From Paracoccaceae bacterium (GTDB taxonomy: Bacteria > Pseudomonadota > Alphaproteobacteria > Rhodobacterales > Rhodobacteraceae): a stretch of 45,050 nt of DNA. The stretch lies in assembly GCA_023260655.1 (NCBI GenBank), contig JALQUU010000019.1, positions 1 through 45,050 on the forward strand, in the 5' to 3' direction. A program made the translations under genes and the position numbers. Position 1 is the stretch's first letter. The number at the start of each line of letters is the position of its first letter. The notes beneath the pieces are model-generated. The model was given only the letters and a program-made list of their open reading frames with translations, did not search any database and was not told where the DNA came from. Below are positions 10,183 to 18,296 of this stretch, one piece after another.

Positions 10183-10766
10183 TGATCTTCGCGCGAAAGA
10201 AAGTGCGGATCGAAACAGAGCGGCTCACGCTGCGCCTTTTGCAGCATTCCGATATGGCAGAGTGGGTGGAGCTTCGGCGGGGGAGCATGGACTTCCTTTC
10301 GCCGTGGGAACCCTTGTGGGCGGTGGATCACCTGACGCGGAAGGGGTTTTCCAATCGGGTCTATTGGGGGCAGCGCTCGGTTCTTCAGGGCAATGCGGTG
10401 CCCTTGGTGCTGGCGCGGCGGGAAGACGGGCGGCTCCTCGGCGGGATTACCCTCGACAATATACGGCGCGGGCCGTCGAAGGCGGGCACGCTCGGCTATT
10501 GGATCGGGCAGGAGCATGCGCGCAACGGCTATATGCGCGAGGCGCTGGTGGCGATGGTGCATCACGCGTTCCACAATCTCGACCTGAGCCGCCTCGAAGC
10601 GGCCTGCCTGCCGGAAAACGCGCCCTCGCGCGGGCTTCTGGAAAAATCGGGCTTCAAATACGAGGGCGTGGCGCAGAGCTATCTCGAGATCAACGGACGC
10701 TGGCGGACGCATGTGCTTTACGCAGCGCTGCGGCTGGACCGGCGCGGGCGCACCGGGCTCGACTGA
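10182..10766 (+). CDS. GNAT N-acetyltransferase, RimJ/RimL type
   Basis: A 194-residue GNAT-fold acetyltransferase. The N-terminal RIETERLTLRLLQHSDMAEW strand-helix and the acetyl-CoA region GYWIGQEHARNGYMREAL (about 105-122) are typical of RimJ/RimL, which acetylate ribosomal protein N-termini. The later RLEAACLPENAPSRGLLEKSGF block is also typical. It overlaps the M16 gene stop by one base (TGATG). The target could be a ribosomal protein or another N-terminus; the sequence does not say. Confidence 0.9.
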   Translation: MIFARKKVRIETERLTLRLLQHSDMAEWVELRRGSMDFLSPWEPLWAVDHLTRKGFSNRVYWGQRSVLQGNAVPLVLARREDGRLLGGITLDNIRRGPSKAGTLGYWIGQEHARNGYMREALVAMVHHAFHNLDLSRLEAACLPENAPSRGLLEKSGFKYEGVAQSYLEINGRWRTHVLYAALRLDRRGRTGLD

Positions 10767-10839
10767 GCGAAAAATGTTGGATTTTGGGTAAGCGCGCCTT
10801 CCGTGCTAGGCTTTGTCCGAGCCGAACGGGAGAGCCGCG

Positions 10840-11652
10840 ATGCTGCGCCTATGGATCTTTCTGCTGATCTTGCCGGGAATGGTATGGGCCGAAGGGCGGC
10901 GGCCCAGCCATTGCATCGCGATTGCCGATGCGCTTCCCAGCGCGGCTTTCGTGCAGAAGGCGGCGTTCAGCGATCCCGTGCCGGAAGGCCTCGTGCGGAT
11001 CAGCTATATCGACCACTCGATGTTCCTCATCGGCACAGCGGGCGGTTTGCGCGCCGTCACCGATTACAACGGCTGGACGGGGCTCATCGATGAGGTGCCC
11101 GATGTGGTGACGATGAACCACGCTCACGGCACCCATTGGACAGCCGCGCCCGATCCGCGCATTCCCCATGTGCTGAAAGGCTGGGGCGATGCAGAGGGGC
11201 CCGCCGATCACCACCTCGATCTCGGAGAAATGCTGGTCCGGAACGTGCCCACCGATATCCGCAGAGGCGCAGGCGGGGTGGAAACCGGCGGCAATTCGAT
11301 CTTCGTTTTCGAAGTGGAAGGGCTTTGCATCGGCCATCTGGGCCATCTCCATCACGAACCCGATGCGGCGCAATACGCAGCACTCGGGCGGCTCGATGTA
11401 GTAATGGTGCCCGTAGATGGCGGCATGACGCTCGATCTGCCGACGATGATCCGCGTGGTTGAGCGCCTGCGCTCGTCGGTCGTGATCCCGATGCACTGGT
11501 TCGGCCCGCATACGCTGAGCCTTTTCCTCGGTGGCCTCTCCGAACGCTTCGCCGTGGAAATACGGCGCGGGGCGTCGATCGAGGTCGGGCTCAGAACGCT
11601 GCCGGGTCGACCCACTGTCGTGGTTCTCCAGCCGATGTTTCTCAGCGAATAA
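10840..11652 (+). CDS. Exported MBL-fold metallo-hydrolase
   Basis: A 270-residue protein with a signal peptide (residues 1-17, ending VWA-EG). I chose ATG 10840 for its GGGAG ribosome-binding site and because it opens the signal peptide; an upstream GTG would bury it. The body is a metallo-beta-lactamase-like fold. The metal loop reads MNHAHGTHW (H94, H96, H99), where the usual Asp of HxHxDH is Thr. Later candidate ligands lie in IGHLGHLHH, PVDGG and IPMHW. This resembles the UlaG-like branch. The Asp replacement is odd for a dinuclear enzyme. The substrate is unknown. Confidence 0.82.
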   Translation: MLRLWIFLLILPGMVWAEGRRPSHCIAIADALPSAAFVQKAAFSDPVPEGLVRISYIDHSMFLIGTAGGLRAVTDYNGWTGLIDEVPDVVTMNHAHGTHWTAAPDPRIPHVLKGWGDAEGPADHHLDLGEMLVRNVPTDIRRGAGGVETGGNSIFVFEVEGLCIGHLGHLHHEPDAAQYAALGRLDVVMVPVDGGMTLDLPTMIRVVERLRSSVVIPMHWFGPHTLSLFLGGLSERFAVEIRRGASIEVGLRTLPGRPTVVVLQPMFLSE

Positions 11653-11663
11653 TACCGCGTCCA

Positions 11664-11730
11664 TACTCTTGCTTTCGGAAATATCCCGGGGGGTGAGGCC
11701 CTTCAGGGCCGAGGGGGGGCAGCACCCCCC
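11664..11730 (-). repeat. Intergenic hairpin/GGGATATTT element, copy A
   Basis: On the minus strand: a GC-rich hairpin GGGGGGTGCTGCCCCCC, a second CGGCCCTGAAGGGCC stem, then CCCCCCGGGATATTTCCGAAAGCAAGAG. It shares the GATATTT-N3-AAAGC-N-AGAG tail with copies C and D. It lies after the metallo-hydrolase gene and may act as its terminator. Confidence 0.7.
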
Positions 11731-11784
11731 AGTTTGATCGCGGAGGTTCTGGACCTTGCCTCGCGCTGTGCTAATCCTTTCGCC

Positions 11785-13197
11785 ATGACAGTCACAACTC
11801 TCCCCCCCGATTTCCTTTCCGCGCTCGAAGCCCAGTTAGGCCCGAAAGCGGTGCGTGCGGTCGAGCCGCGTTATCTTGAAGAGCCGCGCGGGCGTTGGGC
11901 GGGGCAGGCGGCGGCGGTGATTGCGCCGGCGAAAACCGAAGAGGTGGCCGTGGCGCTCAAGGCCTGCAACGAGGCAGGCGTGGGCGTGATCCCTTACTCG
12001 GGCGGCACGGGCCTTGTGGGCGGGCAGATCATGCCGGACGGGGCGGGGGCGATCCTTCTGTCGATGGAGCGGATGACGGCCATCCGTGCGGTTTACCCTG
12101 AGGAAAACGTGCTGATCGCGGAAGCGGGCGCGATCCTTGAAAATGTGCACGAGGCGGCGGAGGCGGTGAACCGGCTTTATCCCTTGACCATTGCTTCGAA
12201 AGGTTCAGCGCGGGTGGGCGGGCTTCTGGCCTGTAATGCGGGTGGCGTGAATGTGCTGCGTTATGGCAATGCGCGCGATCTTTGCCTCGGGCTTGAGGTG
12301 GTCTTTGCCGACGGCACGATCTGGCACGGGCTGTCGCGGCTCAGGAAGGACAATACGGGCTATGATTTGCGGAACCTCATCGTGGGCTCCGAAGGCACTC
12401 TGGGGGTGATTACGGCGGCTTCGCTGAAGTTGGTGCCGCGCCCTGCGGGGGAAGGCACGGCGCTGATGGTGGTGCCGAGCCCTGAGGCGGCGCTGAAGCT
12501 TCTGGCGCTCGCGCGTGACCATATGGGCGAGGCGGTGAGTGCGTTCGAATTGATGAGCGGGATGGGGCTGCGGTTTCTCGAAGACAAGCTGCCCGACCTG
12601 CGCCACCCCTTCGAAGAGCCGCCTGAATGGTTCGTGCTGATCGATTTGGGCTTGGCGAAGGGGTTGGACCCGGCGGAAGCCTTGGAGGCGCTGTTCGCGG
12701 ACGCTTTCGAGGCGGAGTTGGTCATTGACGGGGTGATCGCGCAATCTGAGGCGCAGCGGCACGAGTTCTGGGAGGTGCGCGAGCAGATCCCCGAAGCGAA
12801 CCGCCGTGTGGGGGCGATTTCCTCGCATGATATTTCCGTGCCTCTGGGCGAGATTGCCGAGTTCATCCGCCGCGCGGATGTGCATTTCGCCGCGATGGGC
12901 GATGTCAGGATCAATTGCTTCGGCCATCTGGGCGACGGCAATCTGCATTACAACGTCTTCCCGGCGGAGGGGCGGACGAAAGCGGACTATCTCGACCGCC
13001 GCGACGCGATCAAGACGGCCGTGCATGACATCAGCCATGCTTTGGGAGGATCACATTCGGCGGAGCACGGGATCGGGCGTTTGAAGGTCAAGGATATGGT
13101 GACCTATGGTGATCCGGTGAAGATCGCGATCATGCGCGAGATGAAGCGGGTTTTGGACCCGAAGGGCATTCTCAACCCGGGGGCGGTTCTGGGCTGA
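11785..13197 (+). CDS. FAD-linked 2-hydroxyacid dehydrogenase (GlcD/D-2HGDH type)
   Basis: A 470-residue flavoprotein of the FAD-binding type 4 (PCMH) family, which includes glycolate oxidase GlcD, D-lactate dehydrogenase and D-2-hydroxyglutarate dehydrogenase. The FAD site is seen in IPYSGGTGLVGGQ, ACNAGGVNVLRYGNARD and GSEGTLGVIT. The C-terminal cap holds FGHLGDGNLHYNVFP and SAEHGIGRLK, which bear the metal- and substrate-binding His residues. ATG 11785 is preferred over an upstream TTG, which would add an unconserved leader lying against repeat copy A. Electrons would go to ETF or quinone. The exact substrate is unresolved. Confidence 0.9.
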   Translation: MTVTTLPPDFLSALEAQLGPKAVRAVEPRYLEEPRGRWAGQAAAVIAPAKTEEVAVALKACNEAGVGVIPYSGGTGLVGGQIMPDGAGAILLSMERMTAIRAVYPEENVLIAEAGAILENVHEAAEAVNRLYPLTIASKGSARVGGLLACNAGGVNVLRYGNARDLCLGLEVVFADGTIWHGLSRLRKDNTGYDLRNLIVGSEGTLGVITAASLKLVPRPAGEGTALMVVPSPEAALKLLALARDHMGEAVSAFELMSGMGLRFLEDKLPDLRHPFEEPPEWFVLIDLGLAKGLDPAEALEALFADAFEAELVIDGVIAQSEAQRHEFWEVREQIPEANRRVGAISSHDISVPLGEIAEFIRRADVHFAAMGDVRINCFGHLGDGNLHYNVFPAEGRTKADYLDRRDAIKTAVHDISHALGGSHSAEHGIGRLKVKDMVTYGDPVKIAIMREMKRVLDPKGILNPGAVLG

Positions 13198-13218
13198 TCG
13201 GCCCCACCCCGCATAGAC

Positions 13219-13269
13219 GTGAGGGGCTCTGCCCCTCACACTCCCCGGGATATTTGGACCAATATGAAA
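13219..13269 (+). repeat. Intergenic hairpin/GGGATATTT element, copy B
   Basis: A perfect 9-bp stem GTGAGGGGC/GCCCCTCAC with a TCT loop (13219-13239), followed by CTCCCCGGGATATTTG and CCAATATGAAA. It is nearly identical over ~50 bases to copy E; the base pair that differs near the foot of the stem changes in both arms (T-A here, C-G in E). It lies in the leader of mtnP. Confidence 0.75.
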
Positions 13270-13278
13270 GGTGAGGCG

Positions 13279-14151
13279 ATGGGCGAGGCGGTAATCGGGA
13301 TTATTGGCGGTTCGGGTGTTTACGACATCGAGGGCCTCGAAGGGGCGGAATGGGTGACGGTAGAGGGGCCTTGGGGCGCGCCGTCGGACCAGTTTCTGGT
13401 CGGGTATCTGCGGGGCGTGAAGATGGTGTTCCTGCCGCGCCACGGGCGGGGCCATGTGCATTCGCCAGGCTCCGTGCCCTATCGCGCCAATATCGATGCG
13501 TTGAAGCGTTTGGGCGTGACGGATGTGATTTCCGTTTCTGCCGTGGGCTCGTTCCGCGAGGAGATGGCACCGGGGCATTTCGTGGTGGTGGACCAGTTCA
13601 TCGACCGGACCTTTGCGCGGGAGAAATCCTTCTTCGGGCCGGGTTGCGTGGCGCATGTTTCTGTGGCGCATCCGACTTGCCCGCGGCTCTCAACGGCGTG
13701 CGCGGAGGCGGCTGAAGCCGCTGGTGTGACGGTCCATCGTGGTGGCACGTATCTGGCGATGGAGGGCCCGCAATTCTCGACGCTGGCGGAGAGCCGGATG
13801 TATCGCGAAAGCTGGGGTGCGGATGTGATCGGCATGACCAATATGCCGGAGGCGAAATTGGCGCGGGAGGCGGAGCTTTGCTATGCCTCGGTGGCGATGG
13901 TGACGGATTACGACAGCTGGCATCCCGAGCATGGCGAAGTGGATGTGACGAAGATCATTGCGACGCTGATGGGCAATGCCGGAAAGGCGCGCGAGATGGT
14001 GGCGGGGTTGCCCGAGCGCTTAGGTGGCGTGCGCGAGGCCTGCCCGCATGGCTGTGACCGGGCTTTGGAATACGCGATCCTGACGGCAGCGGAGAAGCGC
14101 GATCCGGCGGTTCTGGCCAAGCTCGATGCTGTGGCGGGCCGGGTGCTGTGA
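13279..14151 (+). CDS. mtnP: S-methyl-5'-thioadenosine phosphorylase
   Basis: MtnP splits methylthioadenosine, a by-product of polyamine and acyl-homoserine-lactone synthesis, into adenine and 5-methylthioribose-1-phosphate. The 290-residue protein has the family signature: IGIIGGSGVYDIEGL, then LPRHGRGH, the purine-site YLAMEGPQFSTLAESRMYR and GMTNMPEAKLAREAE. I chose ATG 13279, which has GGTGAGG at a proper distance; an in-frame ATG lies 15 bases upstream inside the repeat. The apt gene two genes downstream recycles the adenine, so the operon forms a salvage route. Confidence 0.94.
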   Translation: MGEAVIGIIGGSGVYDIEGLEGAEWVTVEGPWGAPSDQFLVGYLRGVKMVFLPRHGRGHVHSPGSVPYRANIDALKRLGVTDVISVSAVGSFREEMAPGHFVVVDQFIDRTFAREKSFFGPGCVAHVSVAHPTCPRLSTACAEAAEAAGVTVHRGGTYLAMEGPQFSTLAESRMYRESWGADVIGMTNMPEAKLAREAELCYASVAMVTDYDSWHPEHGEVDVTKIIATLMGNAGKAREMVAGLPERLGGVREACPHGCDRALEYAILTAAEKRDPAVLAKLDAVAGRVL

Positions 14152-14843
14152 TAGGGCGGATTTTCGGCATTCTGGCGCTGGCGCTGGCGCTTTGGGGCGC
14201 GGGGGCTGTGGCGCAGGAGTTTGTGCTGAGCGAGGGCGCGCTTTCGGACAATGATTTCTACCGTTTGGTGGCCTGTGCGGCACCGCCCGGGAAGGCCTGC
14301 CGGAAGCCCTTTGTGCGCTGGGCGGCGGATCGGCCACTCAGGGTGAGTATCGAACGGATCGATCCGGTTTTTCTGGGGGGCAAAACGAAGCGCGCGAAGG
14401 CTTCGTTGCAGCGGGCGATGCAGCGGATTGACGATGCGAGCGCGGGGCTTGCCTTGGTGCGGGTGCCGGAGGGGCAGGAGGCCGATATCCGCATTCTGTT
14501 CCTCGATATTCCGGCAGGTGGCAAGGTGGCGGGATCGGGGGTCGAGGGGCTTGACGGGCAGGTCTTGGGCGGCGCTTCGACGCGGGTGTGGTATAGTGGG
14601 GCGGCGCGACCGGGCGAGGAGACGGGGATCAAACGGGCGGCCATTGTGTTCTCGCGGACGCTCTCGATGCGGGCTTACGAGAGCGCGATGCTGGAGGAGT
14701 TGACGCAGGCCTTGGGATTGATGACCGATATCCGCAATCCCTGGTACAACACGCGCTCGATCTTTTCCGAAGACAGCAATGCGCGTAAGGATTTGGGCGT
14801 GCAGGATATCATGGTGTTGCAGCGCCATTATCCGCCGCGATGA
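14148..14843 (+). CDS. DUF2927 exported protein
   Basis: A 231-residue protein with an N-terminal signal peptide (about 1-22, ending AVAQE) and a body I recognise as DUF2927, a family common in Rhodobacteraceae without assigned function. Its C-terminal part has MLEELTQALGLMTDI...SIFSEDSNARKDLGVQDIMVLQRHY, which looks like the end of a metzincin-like fold without the catalytic HExxH (EELTQ in its place). It starts at GTG overlapping the mtnP stop (GTGA), so it is co-translated with mtnP. A periplasmic protein between two cytosolic salvage enzymes is unexpected. Confidence 0.8.
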   Translation: MIGRIFGILALALALWGAGAVAQEFVLSEGALSDNDFYRLVACAAPPGKACRKPFVRWAADRPLRVSIERIDPVFLGGKTKRAKASLQRAMQRIDDASAGLALVRVPEGQEADIRILFLDIPAGGKVAGSGVEGLDGQVLGGASTRVWYSGAARPGEETGIKRAAIVFSRTLSMRAYESAMLEELTQALGLMTDIRNPWYNTRSIFSEDSNARKDLGVQDIMVLQRHYPPR

Positions 14844-14858
14844 GCTGAAGGAGCCGTT

Positions 14859-15389
14859 ATGAAGACCGTCAAGGATTACATCCGCACCATCGTCGACTTT
14901 CCGCATGAGGGCATCCTTTTCCGCGATGTGACGACGCTTTTCGCCGATCCACGCGGGTTCCGAATGTGTATCGACCAGTTGTTGCACCCCTATGCTGGGC
15001 AGCGGATCGACAAGGTGGTTGGACTTGAAGCGCGCGGGTTCATTCTGGGGGGTGCTGTGGCGCATCAGCTGGGCTGCGGGTTCGTGCCGATCCGCAAGAA
15101 GGGGAAGCTGCCGGGAGCGGTGATCAGCGAGGAATACAAGCTCGAATACGGCGAGGCTGTGGTAGAGGTGCATGACGATGCGATCACCGCTGGCGAGACG
15201 ATTTTGCTGGTGGATGACCTTCTGGCGACGGGAGGCACGGCGGAAGCCGGGATCAAGCTCGTGGAGCGGCTCGGTGGCGAGATCATGGGCTGCGCTTTCG
15301 TGGTGGATCTGCCGGAACTTGGCGGGCGCAAGAAGCTCGAGGCCATGGGCATGGCGGTGCATGTGCTCTGCGAGTTCGAGGGGCTTTAA
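14859..15389 (+). CDS. apt: Adenine phosphoribosyltransferase
   Basis: Apt makes AMP from adenine and PRPP. The 176-residue length is normal. The PRPP motif is [16 protein letters not shown] (115-130), the N-terminal hood includes [16 protein letters not shown], and the adenine/PRPP loop [18 protein letters not shown] is present. GAAGGAG stands before ATG 14859. Together with mtnP it would return the adenine of MTA to the nucleotide pool. Confidence 0.95.
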   Translation: MKTVKDYIRTIVDFPHEGILFRDVTTLFADPRGFRMCIDQLLHPYAGQRIDKVVGLEARGFILGGAVAHQLGCGFVPIRKKGKLPGAVISEEYKLEYGEAVVEVHDDAITAGETILLVDDLLATGGTAEAGIKLVERLGGEIMGCAFVVDLPELGGRKKLEAMGMAVHVLCEFEGL

Positions 15390-15427
15390 GCCCGTCTTCG
15401 GATGAGTAGGACGGGTGCTGTCGCGCA

Positions 15428-15455
15428 TTGACAGTGCGCGGCCTTCGCCTATTCT
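15428..15455 (+). promoter_or_regulatory. Sigma-70-type promoter of the ltnD operon
   Basis: TTGACA (15428-15433), a 16-base spacer, and TATTCT (15450-15455, 4 of 6 matches to TATAAT). The operator palindrome starts three bases after the -10, so a bound repressor would cover the transcription start. The assignment is by motif only. Confidence 0.5.
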
Positions 15456-15458
15456 TGG

Positions 15459-15474
15459 ATTTGGTATACCAAAT
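15459..15474. promoter_or_regulatory. GntR-type operator palindrome upstream of ltnD
   Basis: ATTTGGTATACCAAAT is a perfect 16-bp palindrome with core TGGTATACCA, compatible with FadR-subfamily GntR operators (TNGTNNNACNA). It lies 31 bases before the ltnD start. The same 10-bp core stands at 31665-31674 between the two divergent sugar-acid operons. The regulator itself is not in the window. Confidence 0.7.
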
Positions 15475-15505
15475 TGGGCCGAGGGATCCTCGGGGGGAGA
15501 AACGC

Positions 15506-16399
15506 ATGGCGCGGATGACGGTGGTCGGGCTGGGCTCGATGGGCATGGGTATGGCGAAATCGCTCGTGCGGGCGGGCCATACGGTTTCGGGTTTCGACGT
15601 GGTTGAAGGCCGCACTGAAGCGCTGGTGGCAGCGGGCGGCGTAGCCGCTGGCTTGGCGGAGGCGGCGACGGAAAGCGCTGTGGCGGTGATCGTGGTTCTG
15701 AACGCGGCGCAGACCGAAGCGGTACTGTTCGGGGCGGACGGGATTGCGCCGAAGATGCCGAAGGGCGGGGTGATCGTGTCTTGTGCGACGATCTCGCCGG
15801 AATTTGCGCGGGATATGGCAGCGCGGGCGGAGGCCTTAGGGCTGATGTATCTCGATGCGCCGATTTCGGGCGGGGCGGCGCGGGCGGCTTCGGGGGAGCT
15901 TTCGATCATGGCGTCGGGTTCGGAGGCGGCTTTTGCGGCGGCGAAGCCTGCATTGGATGCGATGGCGGCCGTAGTGCATGACTTGGGTCGCGAGATCGGG
16001 GGCGGGTCGGCGATGAAGGCGGTGAACCAGCTTTTGGCCGGATCGCAGATCGCGCTGATGGGCGAGGCTTTGGCCTTTGCGCTGAGCCAAGGGCTTGATT
16101 TGCGGCAGGTTTATTCGGTTATCACGCACTCGGCGGGGAATTCGTGGATGTTCCAGAACCGCGCGCCGCATGTGCTCGATGCCGATTACACGCCGCTTTC
16201 GGCGGTGAATATCTGGCTCAAGGACTTGGGGATCGTGAAGGATATCGCCTCAGCGGCCGGGGTGCCTGTGCCTTTGGTGGATACGGCGCTTGAGCAGTAT
16301 CGCGCGGCGGCGGCGGCGGGGGATGGTGGCTTGGATGATGCCATCGTGACGAAGGTTTACACCCGCGCGGCAGGGCTCAAATTGCCGGGAGAGGCCTGA
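15506..16399 (+). CDS. ltnD: L-threonate dehydrogenase (HIBADH family)
   Basis: LtnD oxidises L-threonate to 2-oxo-tetronate with NAD+. The 297-residue protein is of the 3-hydroxyisobutyrate dehydrogenase family: Rossmann start VVGLGSMGMGMAKSLVRAGH, substrate loop DAPISGGAARAASGELSIM, and the catalytic lysine region GSAMKAVNQLLAG. The specific name comes from its operon with otnK, otnC and otnI, the set shown to degrade L-threonate and D-erythronate. ATG 15506 follows GGGGGAGAAACGC, and the longer frame upstream crosses the operator. The gene overlaps otnK by one base. Confidence 0.88.
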   Translation: MARMTVVGLGSMGMGMAKSLVRAGHTVSGFDVVEGRTEALVAAGGVAAGLAEAATESAVAVIVVLNAAQTEAVLFGADGIAPKMPKGGVIVSCATISPEFARDMAARAEALGLMYLDAPISGGAARAASGELSIMASGSEAAFAAAKPALDAMAAVVHDLGREIGGGSAMKAVNQLLAGSQIALMGEALAFALSQGLDLRQVYSVITHSAGNSWMFQNRAPHVLDADYTPLSAVNIWLKDLGIVKDIASAAGVPVPLVDTALEQYRAAAAAGDGGLDDAIVTKVYTRAAGLKLPGEA

Positions 16400-17652
16400 T
16401 GCTTCTGGGCTGCATTGGCGACGATTTCACCGGATCGAGCGATCTGGGCAACACGCTGACCAAAGAGGGAATGCGTGTGGTGCAATATGTGGGCGTGCCC
16501 ACGAAGCCTGCGGAAGCTTGGGTGGAAGCGGGGGTGGTGGCGTTGAAATCACGCTCGATCCCGGCGGCGGAAGCGGTGGCGCAGTCGCTGGCGGCCTTGG
16601 AGTGGCTCAGGGCGCAGGGCTGCACGCAGTTCCTCTTCAAATATTGCTCGACGTTTGACTCGACCGAGGACGGCAATATCGGCCCTGTGGCGGAGGCATT
16701 GGCGGAGGCTTTGGGGGCGGAGAAGATCATCTGCTGCCCGGCCTTTCCGGCGACGGGGCGGCGGGTGTTCATGGGGCACCTCTTTGTGGGCGACAAGCTT
16801 CTGAGCGAGAGCGGGATGCAGAACCATCCGCTGACGCCGATGACCGATCCGGATTTGCGGCGTGTGTTGGCGGCGCAGTGCAAGGGCAGTGTGGGGCATG
16901 TGGGCTATGCCGATGTGGCGCATGGGTTCGAAGGGGTTGCGGCGGCCTTGGAGCGCGAGGCGCAGGCGGGGCATCGCTTGGTGATCGCGGATGCCGTGAC
17001 CGACAATGATCTGCGGGTGCTGGGGGCGGCGGCAGCGGAATTGCCGCTACTGACGGGCGGATCGGGGATTGCTTTGGGGCTTCCCGAGAACTTCCGCGAG
17101 AAGGGGCTTCTGGCGGGCACGGAAGGTGCGTGGCGGGGGCAGAACGGGCCAGCGGCGGCGCTGTCGGGCAGTTGCTCGATCGCGACGCGGGGCCAAGTGG
17201 CGGCGCATCGCGCGGCGGGGCATCCGTGCCGCGAAGTGACGGCGGAAGAGGCGCTTTCGGGAGCGGTGACGCCGGAGGCTTTGGCGGATTGGGCGCGGGC
17301 GGCGGGCGGTGTGCCGTTGATCTACTCGTCAGCGGAACCGGAAGTGGTGGCGACGGCGCAAAAGGCGCATGGGCGCGAGTTTGTGGCCTCGGCCTTGGAG
17401 GGCCTCTTCGCGGCGACGGCGCAGGCTTTGGTGGCGCGCGGTGTGACGCGGCTTATCGTGGCAGGCGGTGAGACCTCGGGCGCGGTGGTGGAGGCTTTGG
17501 CACCGGAAGCGCTGGCCATAGGCCCGGAGATTGATCCGGGCGTGCCTGTTGTGCGGGCGCGGGACTGGCTGGTGATGGCGTTGAAGTCGGGCAATTTCGG
17601 CTCGGAGGATTTCTTCGAGAAGGCCGCGCGGGTGATGGAGGGCGCGGTATGA
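16399..17652 (+). CDS. otnK: 3-oxo-tetronate 4-kinase (DUF1537 family)
   Basis: OtnK phosphorylates 3-oxo-tetronate to 3-oxo-tetronate 4-phosphate. At 417 residues it has the two-part DUF1537 architecture: an N-terminal sugar-acid-binding domain starting LGCIGDDFTGSSDLGNTL, with KYCSTFDSTEDGNIGP and CCPAFPATGRRVFMGHLFV, and a C-terminal nucleotide-binding domain with IVAGGETSGAVVEAL and ALKSGNFGSEDFF. It overlaps ltnD (TGATG) and otnC (ATGA). The combination with a class II aldolase and an OtnI-type isomerase gives strong support for the tetronate role. Confidence 0.93.
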   Translation: MLLGCIGDDFTGSSDLGNTLTKEGMRVVQYVGVPTKPAEAWVEAGVVALKSRSIPAAEAVAQSLAALEWLRAQGCTQFLFKYCSTFDSTEDGNIGPVAEALAEALGAEKIICCPAFPATGRRVFMGHLFVGDKLLSESGMQNHPLTPMTDPDLRRVLAAQCKGSVGHVGYADVAHGFEGVAAALEREAQAGHRLVIADAVTDNDLRVLGAAAAELPLLTGGSGIALGLPENFREKGLLAGTEGAWRGQNGPAAALSGSCSIATRGQVAAHRAAGHPCREVTAEEALSGAVTPEALADWARAAGGVPLIYSSAEPEVVATAQKAHGREFVASALEGLFAATAQALVARGVTRLIVAGGETSGAVVEALAPEALAIGPEIDPGVPVVRARDWLVMALKSGNFGSEDFFEKAARVMEGAV

Positions 17653-18296
17653 GCGCGGAGGCGCGGCTTCGGGAAGATATTTGCCGCTTTGCCAAGTCGC
17701 TCTTTGATCGCGGGCTGACGCCGGGAGCCTCGGGGAATATCTCGGCGCGCACGGAAGATGGCGGGCTGTTGGTGACGCCGACGGGATCGAGTTTCGGTGA
17801 TCTCGATCCGGCGCGGCTTTCGCGCTTCGATGCTGCGGGGCGGTTGATTGGTGGTGACGCGCCGACGAAGGAAATGCCCTTGCATCAGGCGTTTTACGAG
17901 ACGCGGCATGGGGCGGGGGCGGTGGTGCACCTGCATTCCTGCCATGCGGTTGCGTGGAGCATGATGCCCGATGTGGACCCCGAAAACCTGCTTCCGCCGC
18001 TCACGGCCTATTCGGTGATGCGCTTGGGTAAGGTGCAGCTCTTGCCGTTTTTCCTGCCCGGTGATCCGGCGATGGGGCAGGCGGTGCGGGGGCTGGCGGG
18101 CAAGAGATCAGCTGTGGTGCTGGCCAATCACGGGCCGGTGGTGGCGGGCAAGGAATTGGCGGCCACGGTGCAGGCGATGGAAGAACTGGAAGAGACCGCG
18201 AAGCTCGCGATGCTGACGCGCGGGCATGGGGTGATCGGGCTGACACCGGAGCAGGTGCAGACGGTTGTGACGCGGTTTGACGTGGAGTGGGATTGA
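17649..18296 (+). CDS. otnC: 3-oxo-tetronate 4-phosphate decarboxylase (class II aldolase family)
   Basis: OtnC decarboxylates 3-oxo-tetronate 4-phosphate to dihydroxyacetone phosphate, feeding glycolysis. The 215-residue protein belongs to the class II aldolase/adducin family. Visible are LTPGASGNISAR and VTPTGSSFGDL, and the zinc ligands in VVHLHSCHAVAWSM (HLH) and ANHGPVVAG. It is locked to otnK by a four-base ATGA overlap and to otnI by a one-base TGATG overlap. L-fuculose-phosphate-aldolase-like activity is the alternative, but the context argues for OtnC. Confidence 0.9.
   Translation: MSAEARLREDICRFAKSLFDRGLTPGASGNISARTEDGGLLVTPTGSSFGDLDPARLSRFDAAGRLIGGDAPTKEMPLHQAFYETRHGAGAVVHLHSCHAVAWSMMPDVDPENLLPPLTAYSVMRLGKVQLLPFFLPGDPAMGQAVRGLAGKRSAVVLANHGPVVAGKELAATVQAMEELEETAKLAMLTRGHGVIGLTPEQVQTVVTRFDVEWD

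Noticed and set aside
15390..15427. Hairpin CCCGTC...GACGGG after apt as an intrinsic terminator
   Set aside because: The loop is 13 bases and no T-run follows, so termination is not supported.
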